NCBI GenBank assembly: GCA_965262595.1
Contig: OZ253548.1
Span: 2,914,001 to 2,978,000, forward strand
Length of the DNA stretch: 64,000 bases
DNA from: CATQHB01 sp965262595
Lineage (GTDB): Bacteria; Chloroflexota; Dehalococcoidia; Lucifugimonadales; UBA3495
Direction of reading: 5' to 3'
Made by a program: the position numbers and the translations under genes. Numbering within the stretch: position 1 is the first letter of the stretch; the number at the start of each line of letters is the position of its first letter. This document shows positions 25,457 to 33,623 of this stretch, in pieces. The notes below the pieces were generated by a model that saw only the letters and a list, made by a program, of their open reading frames with translations, had not been told where the DNA came from and made no database searches.

Positions 25457-25855
25457 ATGGACTTTTTCATTAGCTATAACGGCGCCGACCAGGAGTGGGC
25501 CGAGTGGATTGGGGCGCAGCTACAGCAAGCGGGCTACACCGTAGAGCTGCAATCCTGGGACTTCTGGTCCGGCTCCAGCTTTTTGCTGGAAATGTACGCC
25601 GTCAGCGCCATCGCCGAATCGACCATTGCCGTCCTCTCCCCGGACTACCTGGACGACAATCTGAATCGCCCGGAGTGGGCCGCCGCCTATGCCCAGGATC
25701 CTACCGGGGCGGCGGGGATTCTGATCCCGGTACGGGTGCGGGAGTGCGATGTAGCGTCTTACCTGCCTCAAACCGCCTGGATTGACCTGGCCGGGTTGGA
25801 TGACGCCGCCGCCCTTGAGTTCCTGCTGGCCGGCGTCAGAGAAAGAAAACGGTAG
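25457..25855 (+). CDS. stand-alone TIR-domain protein
   Basis: The 132-residue protein is a TIR domain and nothing else: MDFFISYNGADQEWAEWIGAQLQQAGYTVELQSWDF (box 1), TIAVLSPDYLDDNLNRPEWAAAY (box 2), and a PVRVREC strand. E73 in RPEWAAAY sits where bacterial TIR NADases place the catalytic Glu. Members degrade NAD+ or make signals in antiphage systems and other settings. GGAGG lies 3 bp before this ATG; a longer open frame from 25175 is not family-like. No partner sensor gene is adjacent, so defence is unproven. Confidence 0.85.
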   Translation: MDFFISYNGADQEWAEWIGAQLQQAGYTVELQSWDFWSGSSFLLEMYAVSAIAESTIAVLSPDYLDDNLNRPEWAAAYAQDPTGAAGILIPVRVRECDVASYLPQTAWIDLAGLDDAAALEFLLAGVRERKR

Positions 25856-25884
25856 CCAAGGCGAAAGCGAGGGGACAATAAATA

Positions 25885-25926
25885 CGCCCCCAACCGACGG
25901 TTATACCCCAGTCCGGGTTGGGGGCG
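25885..25926 (-). terminator. hairpin terminator after the VOC gene
   Basis: An 11-bp perfect stem (CGCCCCCAACC / GGTTGGGGGCG) with a 20-nt loop is followed on the minus strand by TATTTATTGT. It lies between the convergent TIR and VOC genes. Confidence 0.65.
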
Positions 25927-25969
25927 AATGCCGGTAATCTGCCCGGAATTGCCGGAGTAATTTCGCGGT

Positions 25970-26461
25970 TTAGTCGGAGGGTGTGTTGGAAAACTCCTGG
26001 GCTGCGGCCGCGTTGATTTCCTCCATGTTAATATCGGCGATGTGGGTGGCTAGCGCCCATTGGTGACCGTAGGGGTCGCAAACCTGGCCGTACCGGTCGC
26101 CCCAAAAGGCGTCCATCGGTTCCATAACCGAGGAGCAGCCGACGCTTAGCGCCTGTTGGTACACCGAGTCCACATCCTCGACGTATAGCTGGATGGTTAC
26201 CGTTGTTCCGTTGCCGCTGGCCGGCGAAAAGACCCCGGGGCAGCTCATTTCCGGCGGAAACTCGTCGGTCAACATCAGGAAGGAATTGCCAATCTTCATT
26301 AGACCGTGGGCGATCAGGTCGCTGCCCGGCATCATAAATCGGCAGCACTCGACGGCGCCAAAGGCTTTCACGTAAAAATCCATTGCCTCCGCGGCCGGCT
26401 TGACGGTTAGGTGGGGAGTTATGGTGTGGAATCCTTCCGTAATGGGAGAAACGTCGCTCAT
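25970..26461 (-). CDS. VOC-family (PhnB/glyoxalase-like) protein
   Basis: The 163-residue protein has paired beta-alpha-beta-beta-beta modules of the vicinal oxygen chelate fold. The first (TPHLTVKPAAEAMDFYVKAFGAVE) and second (VTIQLYVEDVDSVYQQALSVGCSSVMEPMDAFWGDRYGQVCDPYGHQWALATH) fit the PhnB-like group. The GDRYGQVCDPYGHQWALATH tail is diagnostic. Members include isomerases, dioxygenases and resistance proteins; this group is mostly uncharacterised. AAGGAG lies upstream of the ATG. It appears monocistronic with its own terminator. Confidence 0.88.
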   Translation of the reverse strand: MSDVSPITEGFHTITPHLTVKPAAEAMDFYVKAFGAVECCRFMMPGSDLIAHGLMKIGNSFLMLTDEFPPEMSCPGVFSPASGNGTTVTIQLYVEDVDSVYQQALSVGCSSVMEPMDAFWGDRYGQVCDPYGHQWALATHIADINMEEINAAAAQEFSNTPSD

Positions 26462-26796
26462 CCGGATAATTGCTCCTTGAAATAGTTTGGGACGGAAGAG
26501 TTATACCGTCCTCCAACTATCATATTTCAGAGCAACGGAAGTTGCCCGTACCAACTGTCAGTGGAATAGGACGAATTTGCAACGTTGGCCCAATGGCGGC
26601 GCGGGATTGCCGGGCGAAGTTTGGCCCGGCAGGGAATGCTCACTGCCGGGCCGCCACAAACCTGTTGACCTGATGATTAAACCGGCGGAACAACCGGCGG
26701 AGATTGGGCCGATGGTCAGCTTGAATTATCCGGTATTGAACTCGGAACGTTGTTGACCAAAGGTATCCGAAAGCCTGCGGGTTCGCTGGAGCTTTG
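26462..26796. other. intergenic region with a hairpin
   Basis: No gene is evident. At 26623-26652 a 10-bp perfect stem (GGCCCGGCAG / CTGCCGGGCC) with a 10-nt loop is present, without U-tract on either strand. Confidence 0.55.
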
Positions 26797-27099
26797 TTAC
26801 TTGCCCGGCGGGTAAACCCCGGAGACGCGGTACACTTCCACCCGCCCGTCGAACCAGTCCTTACAGGTTTCACGCCACAAGATAAAGTGGGGCTGTTGGG
26901 TATGGGACTCAAAGGCCGCTTCGTCGAGGTATTCTTCCATCAAATACAATCGATTGGGGTTTTCGCTGTCTTCCAGCACGTCAAAGCGCAGGCAGCCGGG
27001 CTCGTCGTTAACCGAGCCGGCGGCGTCCTCCAGCATCGAGGCCATGAATTGCTCCTTGAACCCCGGCTTGATGTTAATCGTCGCAACTACTCCGTACAT
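26797..27099 (-). CDS. antibiotic biosynthesis monooxygenase-fold (ABM) protein
   Basis: The 100-residue ABM/YgiN-like protein opens MYGVVATINIKPGFKEQFMASMLEDAAGSVNDEPGCLRFDV and continues DSENPNRLYLMEEYLDEAAFESHTQQPHF, the usual dimeric ferredoxin-like fold pattern with EEY and the H-x-Q-x-x-H segment. Such proteins can be cofactor-free quinol monooxygenases. GAGGAG lies upstream. It is immediately upstream (63 bp) of an LLM monooxygenase on the same strand, which suggests a joint oxidative step on an unknown substrate. Confidence 0.88.
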   Translation of the reverse strand: MYGVVATINIKPGFKEQFMASMLEDAAGSVNDEPGCLRFDVLEDSENPNRLYLMEEYLDEAAFESHTQQPHFILWRETCKDWFDGRVEVYRVSGVYPPGK

Positions 27100-27161
27100 T
27101 TATCTGCCTCTCCTCGCTGGAAAATTATGCTTGGCCGTCCCGTCCCGTCCCGTGCGCTAAA

Positions 27162-28448
27162 TTAATCTCCAACCGCAGCCGGGGCCGGGTTGCCTTCAAT
27201 TGTACTGGCAGTCGTACTGGCCGACGTACTGGCCGACGTACTGGCCGTATTGTCTCCAACTCTTTCGGGCCACCAGGGATCGGGATGCTCGCTCCATATA
27301 TCCTTTATTGCCGGCATTACTTCCCGGGCGAACAGCTCGGTGTTCTTCAGGGTCAACTCCTTGGGCATGGTGCCGATGTGCAACAGGCACATTAGATGCC
27401 CGACGCGCAGCAACTTGATGGCCTCGGTCAGCTTCTCCCGCACGGTGGCCGGACTGCCGGCGATAATATGCCCCTGTTCTACAAAGTCGGCCCAGCCCAG
27501 CTCGTTGGCCGCCTTTTGCGCCTCCTCGCCAATCTGGGGACGGAGGGACTCGCGTACCGAGGCCAGGGAGCGGTAACCCGGAGACTCGGCAAAGGGGGCA
27601 TGAATCCGGAGCATTTTCTGGTAGAAATACTTGACGTGGTCTTCATATTCCTCCTGCGCCGATTCGTCGGTTTCGGATACGCAGACCAATTGCAGAAAGC
27701 CCAGCCGGTGGGGGTTGTCGTCAATGCCCCTTTCGGCCACCCGGTTCCAGAACCCGTCAACCACCCGCTTGCCTCGCAGGTAGCCGAAATAGCTCAGGTA
27801 GCAATAAACATAATCCCGGTCCAGTACCCAGTCCCAGGTTTCCAGGCTGCCGCTGCCGGGTATCCAAACCGGCGGATGGGGTTGCTGCAACGGCCGGGGC
27901 CAGATGCTGACATAGCGAAGTTGGTTATACTTGCCGTTAAAGATGAAGGGTTTGCGCTCCGACCAGGCCCGCATAATCAGCTCGTGGGCCTCATTGTGTT
28001 TTTCGCGCAGCGTGATGGGGGTCTGACCGTAGGAAAAAGTGGTGTCCATCGAAGTGCCGACCGGAAAACCGGCTACCAGACGGCCACCGCTCATCAAGTC
28101 CAGCATCGCCATTTCTTCGGCTACCCGCAGTGGGGGCTGGTACAGGGCCAGGCTGTTGCCCAGCACGATGAGGGCTGCCCGGGAGGTGGTGCGGGCCAGA
28201 ATGGAGGCGACGAGATTCGGCGAGGGCATTAACCCGTAGGCGTTATTGTGATGCTCGTTGACGCAAACCCCGTCGAACCCCTGGACGTCGGCGTACTGTA
28301 GTTCCTCCAGGTAGTCATCATAGTGCTGACGGCCCAGGTCCGGGTCAAAATTTTCGTTAGGCAGGTCAACCCAGGCGCTGTGATGCCGCTCCTCAAAATC
28401 GGCGGGCAGACCTTGGTATGGCATCAGATGAAAGAAGGAGATTTTCAT
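27162..28448 (-). CDS. LLM class flavin-dependent monooxygenase
   Basis: The 428-residue LLM protein has the barrel-start KISFFHLMPYQGL, the active-site VCVNEHHNNAYGLMPSPN, and DLMSGGRLVAGFPVGTSMDTTFSYG. It is closest here to 38057-39301, with which it shares VNEHH/LNEHH, so these are one subfamily. The tail carries a 12-bp tandem repeat encoding STSA units before a short Pro/Ala end. GGAGG lies 13 bp before the ATG. Substrate unknown; related enzymes use FMNH2 or F420 to hydroxylate or oxidise organic compounds. Confidence 0.9.
   Translation of the reverse strand: MKISFFHLMPYQGLPADFEERHHSAWVDLPNENFDPDLGRQHYDDYLEELQYADVQGFDGVCVNEHHNNAYGLMPSPNLVASILARTTSRAALIVLGNSLALYQPPLRVAEEMAMLDLMSGGRLVAGFPVGTSMDTTFSYGQTPITLREKHNEAHELIMRAWSERKPFIFNGKYNQLRYVSIWPRPLQQPHPPVWIPGSGSLETWDWVLDRDYVYCYLSYFGYLRGKRVVDGFWNRVAERGIDDNPHRLGFLQLVCVSETDESAQEEYEDHVKYFYQKMLRIHAPFAESPGYRSLASVRESLRPQIGEEAQKAANELGWADFVEQGHIIAGSPATVREKLTEAIKLLRVGHLMCLLHIGTMPKELTLKNTELFAREVMPAIKDIWSEHPDPWWPERVGDNTASTSASTSASTTASTIEGNPAPAAVGD
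27202..27249. repeat. 12-bp tandem repeat inside the LLM gene, 4 copies
   Basis: GTACTGGCCGAC with minor changes, in frame, encodes Ser/Thr/Ala repeats at the C-terminus. Confidence 0.85.
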
Positions 28449-28690
28449 TTGGTTCGCTTTGCCTCCGTCCGCTTGATTATTGCCGGCAAAAACCGGCCGG
28501 GGTGAACTGGCCCGAAACCGGCGAGGGGAATTGACCTTCTCCGGAACGGGAAACTCAATCCGGATGCTCCACCGGCGCTACCGGGTGAGTTGGACCAACA
28601 CCCCGCAACTTTCCGTTTTTCCGGCCCGGTTCTACGGCCCGATTTTTCGGAGTTTGGAGCTTTAAGCGTTGCCAATTCCGGGGATTGGCC

Positions 28691-29530
28691 TTAGCCCAGG
28701 AAACCTTTGAGCGCCGCTATAAAGTCTGTTGGTTGGTCCTCAAAGACCATGTGGCCTGCCTGCTGAATCTCCACCATTTTGCAGTTGGGCAGGGTGGTCA
28801 GCATTTGCTGCGCTACTTCCGGACTGAGAATATCGCTTTCCGCCCCGCGCAAAATGAGAGTCGGGCATTGTATGTTGGGCAACGAGGGCCACAGGTCTTC
28901 GGAAGGAGGCACCGTACCGTTGCGCCGCTGCTCCCGGATTAGCAAATCGTACTTCCAGCCGGTTTTGCCGTTGGGCAATTCTTTGGTCGCGTAGCGCAAC
29001 CGACGGCGCATCACTGCCTCCGAGGCAAAGCGATTCTGCCGGTTCTGGTATTCCAGGGCAGCCTCAAAAGAGTCGAACTCCTCCGGCACATTCCGGATTT
29101 CCTGGGAAATACGCTGGCTGCCCCGGGGGTCCAGCGTGGGGCCAACGTCCACGACGACCAGCTTCTCCAGCATCTGCGGATTCCCGCCGCCGAAGGCCAG
29201 GCTGTTCCGCCCGCCCATAGAGTGGCCCACCAGGATAAACTTTTCCAATCCCAAGGCTTGGCAGAATCCGGTCAGGTCGGCCACGTAAGCGCCCGTGGTG
29301 TAATCGCCGTCCTTGGCCCAATCACTGTCGCCCCGACCCCGCTGGTCCATAGCCAGCACGTGATAGTCTTCGCAGAGAGCCGCCGAAACGTCGTCCCAGG
29401 AATGGGCGTGGCCCCGGAGACCGTGTACCAGCAGCGCCACCGGCTTGCCTACCGCTCCCCAATCCAGGTAATGCAAAGAATGCCCGTTGGCGGTTACCGT
29501 CTTGTCCTGAGGTTGAACCTGAGTTGTCAT
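28691..29530 (-). CDS. alpha/beta hydrolase
   Basis: The 279-residue hydrolase has the nucleophile elbow GHSMGG, oxyanion-hole residues in LLVHGLRGHAHSW, a motif DQRGRGDSD, and the catalytic His near AGHMVFEDQPTDF. Layout fits the haloalkane dehalogenase/epoxide hydrolase/esterase group; the nucleophile is Ser, so esterase or lactonase activity is likelier than dehalogenation. GGAGG precedes the ATG. It lies 240 bp from the LLM gene on the same strand. Substrate unknown. Confidence 0.9.
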   Translation of the reverse strand: MTTQVQPQDKTVTANGHSLHYLDWGAVGKPVALLVHGLRGHAHSWDDVSAALCEDYHVLAMDQRGRGDSDWAKDGDYTTGAYVADLTGFCQALGLEKFILVGHSMGGRNSLAFGGGNPQMLEKLVVVDVGPTLDPRGSQRISQEIRNVPEEFDSFEAALEYQNRQNRFASEAVMRRRLRYATKELPNGKTGWKYDLLIREQRRNGTVPPSEDLWPSLPNIQCPTLILRGAESDILSPEVAQQMLTTLPNCKMVEIQQAGHMVFEDQPTDFIAALKGFLG

Positions 29531-29649
29531 TAGCTTAACCTCCGCAATCAGCTTGGGGTTTGAGATGCTCTATGGTAAATCGCTCTTCGATTGTTCCCTA
29601 GTTTAGCACACCGAAGAAGGGGCAGTCGGTTTCTCTGATGGGGTTCCCC

Positions 29650-30426
29650 CTACCGGGCCTGCCAGCGGGGCTTGCGCTTCTCGGCGAAAGCGCGCGGGCC
29701 TTCTTTGGAGTCTTCGGTGGTAAGCAGTTGGTCGTACATATGGTAGGTTAGCGACGAGATGTCCTGGGTGGACATATTCAGCCCCCGGTAGGCCAGCTCT
29801 TTAAAGTATTGAACGGCCAGGGGAGCGTTCTCCGCTATCTGCTCCGCCATTGTGACCGCCTCTTCCATCAGTTGGTTTCCGGGCACCACCTTGTTGACGA
29901 ACCCGATGTCATAGGCCCGCTGCGCGGTAATTGGCTGGGCGGTCAGGCATAGCTCCAGAACCGCCGAAAGGGATATTTGTTTGGGCAGGATGGTGCCAAA
30001 GGGCGGCAGCAAGCTCCACTTGGTTTCAGTAATTCCCAGCTTGGCATCCTCGGCGGCGATCCGCAGGTCGCACATTTGGGCAATGGACCAGCCTCCGGCC
30101 AAGGCGAAGCCGTTGACGGCGGCGATGAGCGGTTTCCAGGTCTGCGGCCACATATAGGGGCGATCCGGGTACATGCTGTCGGATGCCCGGGCCTGACGTC
30201 CTTCGGCGTTGTCGTTGGCCCTTTCCTTCAGGTCACGGCCGGCGCAGAAAGCCCGACCCGCTCCGGTGACGATGGCAACGAAGGAATCCGTGTCGCTATC
30301 GAAGCGGGTGATGGCGTCGGCCAACTCCTGCCGCAGTTGCCGGTTGATCGAGTTCAGGGAATCGGGCCGGTTGAGGGTAATAGTGACGATATGATCGCGC
30401 TTTTCGTAAAGAACCGTTTCCGCCAT
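29650..30426 (-). CDS. enoyl-CoA hydratase/isomerase family protein
   Basis: The 258-residue crotonase-fold protein shows IVTITLNRPDSLNSINRQL, the oxyanion-hole GAGRAFCAGRDLKE, and AAVNGFALAGGWSIAQMCDLRIAAEDAKLGITETKWSLLPPFG. The second catalytic Glu lies in the GITETKWS region; the first is replaced, so the reaction may not be a plain hydration. The C-terminus is EGPRAFAEKRKPRWQAR, as in many members. It probably acts on CoA thioesters in acyl degradation. AGGAG precedes the ATG. Confidence 0.9.
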   Translation of the reverse strand: MAETVLYEKRDHIVTITLNRPDSLNSINRQLRQELADAITRFDSDTDSFVAIVTGAGRAFCAGRDLKERANDNAEGRQARASDSMYPDRPYMWPQTWKPLIAAVNGFALAGGWSIAQMCDLRIAAEDAKLGITETKWSLLPPFGTILPKQISLSAVLELCLTAQPITAQRAYDIGFVNKVVPGNQLMEEAVTMAEQIAENAPLAVQYFKELAYRGLNMSTQDISSLTYHMYDQLLTTEDSKEGPRAFAEKRKPRWQAR

Positions 30427-30571
30427 ATTGTCTTGCTCCTAGGCTGCTTGGGTTGGTTGGGTTGGTTGAGTCAGGCTAACGGTTGCCTGGCGGCTGAGTA
30501 CGTTGGTTGGAATAACCGGGTTGATGGACCGGCATGCCGACAAAACGGGAAAAGGTTTCCCCGGTTTTGGC

Positions 30572-30607
30572 GGTAGCTTTACCGGTAGTTTTGCCGGTAG
30601 TTTTACC
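30572..30607. repeat. 12-bp tandem repeat, 3 copies
   Basis: GGTAGTTTTACC and variants, in the gap between the HIT gene and the hydratase gene. A 9-bp repeat (GGGTTGGTT, two copies) lies at 30450-30467. Confidence 0.8.
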
Positions 30608-30618
30608 GATGGTATGGC

Positions 30619-30954
30619 TCAGGCATAATGGCCCAGATAGGATCCGCCGATGATGTGCAGGTGTCCGTGGCTCTGACTTTGCAGTCCGTCGTAACCGAAA
30701 TTCGAAAGGATTCGGAAACCGTTGGGGCAGAACATACACCCCAAATCTACTGCCGTAGTTCCCAGCCGCTGCATCAGGCCGCTGCTCCACATTTCCAGTT
30801 GGCTCAAGTGTTTCTTGGGCATGGCGAGCAGCATCACGGGCACCCAGGTCAGCCGGTTGACGATTACTATAATTTCGTCGTCCACGTAGCGGACCCGGGC
30901 CGGTTCCCGTCCGGCAATTATCTCGCAAAACACGCAAGGACGTTCCTGGCTCAC
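30619..30954 (-). CDS. HIT-family nucleotide-binding protein
   Basis: The 111-residue protein has the HIT motif HGHLHII (H-x-H-x-H-hydrophobic pattern) near the C-terminus and a CVFCEIIAGREPAR N-terminus typical of bacterial HIT proteins. Members hydrolyse nucleoside phosphoramidates or dinucleotides. The start is GTG with GAGGTG upstream. Two Cys (CVFC) could bind zinc. The protein is normal in length. It is transcribed toward the enoyl-CoA hydratase gene. Confidence 0.9.
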   Translation of the reverse strand: MSQERPCVFCEIIAGREPARVRYVDDEIIVIVNRLTWVPVMLLAMPKKHLSQLEMWSSGLMQRLGTTAVDLGCMFCPNGFRILSNFGYDGLQSQSHGHLHIIGGSYLGHYA

Positions 30955-31394
30955 GAATTTTTCACCTCGTCCGATTGGTTAGCCGCCCCGGTCTATTTTC
31001 CCGGGGCAGCAGCAGCATTTGTCCCGTTTCGCCCGTCAGCGCTTCAAAGGAGGTCATACAACGTCGCAGCCGGTGTTCCGTAAGGGGAATAAGCCGGAAA
31101 CCAAAGCGGGCGGCATTCCTTCCGTTCTCTTCGTTGACCTGGTTGAACTGGTTGAACTGTAGGTTCATGGAAATAGCGGAAGGCGCTGCCGCTGACCGGA
31201 AAAAGTCTCGTGGCTGCCCAGCTATAATCGGGCCAGGTTCCGGCTACATTGCCAGTGAATATAAAGGCTGCATAATCCCTTGTCAACGCCGCCTTTCCCG
31301 CTGGGGCGGCGGGTTAATGCCCGCTCTTACCCCGTCGGTTTGTGCCATGCCCCGCTCCCTTCCGGGATATGTTATTATGGCTTGCGGAGGCACT

Positions 31395-31886
31395 ATGTAC
31401 GGATTGGCGATTCTTACCATCAGCACCTCCGGCTACCACGGCCAGCGGGAGGACAGCAGCGGCGACAAGATTAAGGAGTTGCTGCCCCCGCCGGATTATA
31501 CGGTAGCCCGGTATGAAATTGTTTCCGATGAAAAGGACATGATTGCCCAGCGCATGGCGGAGTGGGCCGATGCTCCGGACGTTGACCTGATTGTCAGCAC
31601 CGGCGGTACCGGATTGGGGCCGCGGGATGTGACGCCGGAGGCCTGCAAGTCCATTATTGACCGGGAAGTGCCGGGCTTGGCCGAGGCGATGCGCGCGGAA
31701 ACCTTGAAGTTTACGCCGATGGCGATGCTCAGCCGCTCGGTTACCGGAGTCCGGGGCAGCACGTTGATCATCACCCTGCCGGGCAGTCCCAAGGGAGTGG
31801 CCGAAACTTTGGGGGTGGTCATACCGGTGCTGCCTCACGCCCTGGAATTGCTCCGCCGTGAGTCGGTCAACGAGCACCCGGTCTGA
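31395..31886 (+). CDS. moaB: MogA/MoaB-type molybdenum cofactor protein
   Basis: The 163-residue protein activates molybdopterin by adenylylation (MogA) or is its close relative MoaB. It shows MYGLAILTISTSGYHGQREDSSG, then IVSTGGTGLGPRDVTPEA, and ends with a GSPKGVAETLGVVIPVLPHALELL helix, as in the family. The start at 31395 follows GGAGG; the longer frame from 30975 is not used. With mobA it supports Mo-enzymes in this organism. MogA and MoaB cannot be separated by eye. Confidence 0.88.
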   Translation: MYGLAILTISTSGYHGQREDSSGDKIKELLPPPDYTVARYEIVSDEKDMIAQRMAEWADAPDVDLIVSTGGTGLGPRDVTPEACKSIIDREVPGLAEAMRAETLKFTPMAMLSRSVTGVRGSTLIITLPGSPKGVAETLGVVIPVLPHALELLRRESVNEHPV

Positions 31887-31958
31887 CCGGCATAGATTTC
31901 CAACTCCGGTCACATTGTTCCAGCTACATTGTTCCAACTACCTTCCAGGAGAAATCCC

Positions 31959-32321
31959 ATGAGCGACAGTCAGGGAAGCGCTGACACGGTCTATTGGCCC
32001 CGGGTTAAAGAGATTCTGTACGATATTATGGAGCAGTGGAAGGAGCGGTGGGGGCGAGAACCCTACCCGGGCATCCATGAATACTACTGGGAAACGCCCC
32101 AGGAATTGGCCGAGGCAGTGTTGAACGGGTTCCGGGCCATTGAACCGGGTGTGCCCGGCCGGGAAACGTACCTGGTACGTTCGCTGGCCTTAAGCGTAGG
32201 CACCTTTGGCAAAATGCCCCTGCGCGGTCCTTTCCTTCCCCGACCCGAGGTGGATGAGATAGCCGCCTGGATTGACGCCGGTATGCCTGAATCACCGGAA
32301 GACGAAGGACCGAAAGAATAG
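31959..32321 (+). CDS. small hypothetical protein, cytochrome-c-tail-like C-terminus
   Basis: The 120-residue protein starts MSDSQGSADTVYWPRVKEIL after AGGAG. It is aromatic- and Pro-rich (EPYPGIHEYYWETPQELAEAV). Its end, PEVDEIAAWIDAGMPE, looks like the last helix of small c-type cytochromes, but there is no CxxCH or signal peptide, so it is not a cytochrome. No family recognised. It follows moaB by 72 bp on the same strand and is closed by a terminator. Confidence 0.75.
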   Translation: MSDSQGSADTVYWPRVKEILYDIMEQWKERWGREPYPGIHEYYWETPQELAEAVLNGFRAIEPGVPGRETYLVRSLALSVGTFGKMPLRGPFLPRPEVDEIAAWIDAGMPESPEDEGPKE

Positions 32322-32379
32322 GAAGCAACAGTCGTACCCATCGCCGACATAAGCGCGGCCAACCTGCCGGACAACAAGA

Positions 32380-32405
32380 TAGGGGCGTACCGACGTACGC
32401 CCCTA
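32380..32405 (+). terminator. rho-independent terminator
   Basis: An 11-bp perfect stem (TAGGGGCGTAC / GTACGCCCCTA) with a CGAC tetraloop is followed by AACTTTT. It ends the moaB unit and faces the convergent NHL gene. Confidence 0.75.
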
Positions 32406-32451
32406 AACTTTTGCCTGAGTACCTGAGTGGTCGAAGGTGATTGGTAGTTGG

Positions 32452-33456
32452 CTAGATTAGGGCCGGTTCCTTCACCTTGCTGTAAACCTGGATCCGCCCG
32501 CGGGTGTGGTCCAGGACGCAGATGCGGCCCTGGGCGTCAATCTTTACCGCGCAGGGATGGGAGAAGTTGCGCTCGTAACCGGGGTCGTTGGCATAAGCCA
32601 ATGCCCGCTGCCGGATCATGTCCGGGTTGGACACGAGCTTGTCCTTGCCCCATTGAGAGAGTCGATGGTCGCCGCCCAGTTGAGACAGGAACCGGCCATC
32701 CGGAGCCAGGATCTGGACCCGGTTGTTCAGCCAGTCGGCAACATAAACATCGCCTTCCGCATCCACGGCCAGACCGCTGGGGCGGTTGAATTCCCCCACG
32801 CCGCTGCCGGGGCGGCCAAAGCTGGCTTGCCATTCGCCGTCGGCGTTGAAGGCCTGAACCCGGTCATTCCGCCAGTCGGCCACATAAACCATGCCGTCCG
32901 GGCCCAGGGCAATGCCCCAGGGCAAATCGAACTCGCCGGGGCCCTTGCCGGCCTTGCCGAACTGGCCCAGATACTTGCCGTCCAGAGTAAACTTCTGTAC
33001 CCGACCGTTGCGGCTGTCGGTGATGTAAATGGTCTGGTCGGGGGTAATAACCAACCCGGCGGGCCGGTCCAGTTCACCATCGCCGGAACCGCCGACGCCC
33101 CACTTGCTCAGGAACTCGCCGTCCCGGTTAAAGATGGTAATACGGTTCAGCCATTCGTCGGCCACGTAGATATTGTCGTCCTTGTCCAGGGCAAGGGCCG
33201 TCGGCCATATAAAATTGCCGTCTTCCTCACCGTAGGTGCCGAACTCAGTGATGTAGTCTTCGCTAAGGGTGCAGATGGTGATCCTGACTCCGTCGGGCCG
33301 ATTTTCGTAGGAACGGTTAAGTACGTACACTACGTCGTCGGAGCCAAGAGCCATGTCCACCGGATTTCGGAATCCGGTCCCGGCGAATTCGTTACGGCCA
33401 ACCGAGTGGCTGTAGTCGAACGTCCGGTCGGTAAGCCCAAAGAAATGGGTGCTCAT
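32452..33456 (-). CDS. NHL-repeat beta-propeller protein
   Basis: The 334-residue protein consists of NHL repeats, each with a D-x-x-x-N/R-I-x-V/K-F pattern and a GxGxGEFxxPxGLA signature (for example GSGDGELDRPAGLVI and GKGPGEFDLPWGIAL). About six blades are visible, forming a full propeller. There is no signal peptide. Similar proteins include peptidylglycine lyase-like and protein-binding propellers, and these often lie near secreted DUF1501/DUF1800 genes. Here both lie upstream on the same strand. GAGGT precedes the ATG. Function unknown. Confidence 0.88.
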   Translation of the reverse strand: MSTHFFGLTDRTFDYSHSVGRNEFAGTGFRNPVDMALGSDDVVYVLNRSYENRPDGVRITICTLSEDYITEFGTYGEEDGNFIWPTALALDKDDNIYVADEWLNRITIFNRDGEFLSKWGVGGSGDGELDRPAGLVITPDQTIYITDSRNGRVQKFTLDGKYLGQFGKAGKGPGEFDLPWGIALGPDGMVYVADWRNDRVQAFNADGEWQASFGRPGSGVGEFNRPSGLAVDAEGDVYVADWLNNRVQILAPDGRFLSQLGGDHRLSQWGKDKLVSNPDMIRQRALAYANDPGYERNFSHPCAVKIDAQGRICVLDHTRGRIQVYSKVKEPALI

Positions 33457-33623
33457 GCTCTTACCTCGTTATTAGTAGTCGTGTGATTGATGACAGTTAA
33501 GGCTGGGGCCGCTCCGTGGGTTTCCCCTATTTCGGGAACGCCGCCGGAGCAGCCCGATTGTATCTATTGACCTATTGCTTGCAGGTTCGTCCGTCGCCAG
33601 CCTGAGGCCAGCCAGGGAACGAC

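Noticed and set aside
30975..31394. N-terminal extension of the MoaB-like frame
   Set aside because: GGAGG lies at 31386-31390 before ATG 31395, and the upstream residues do not match the family.
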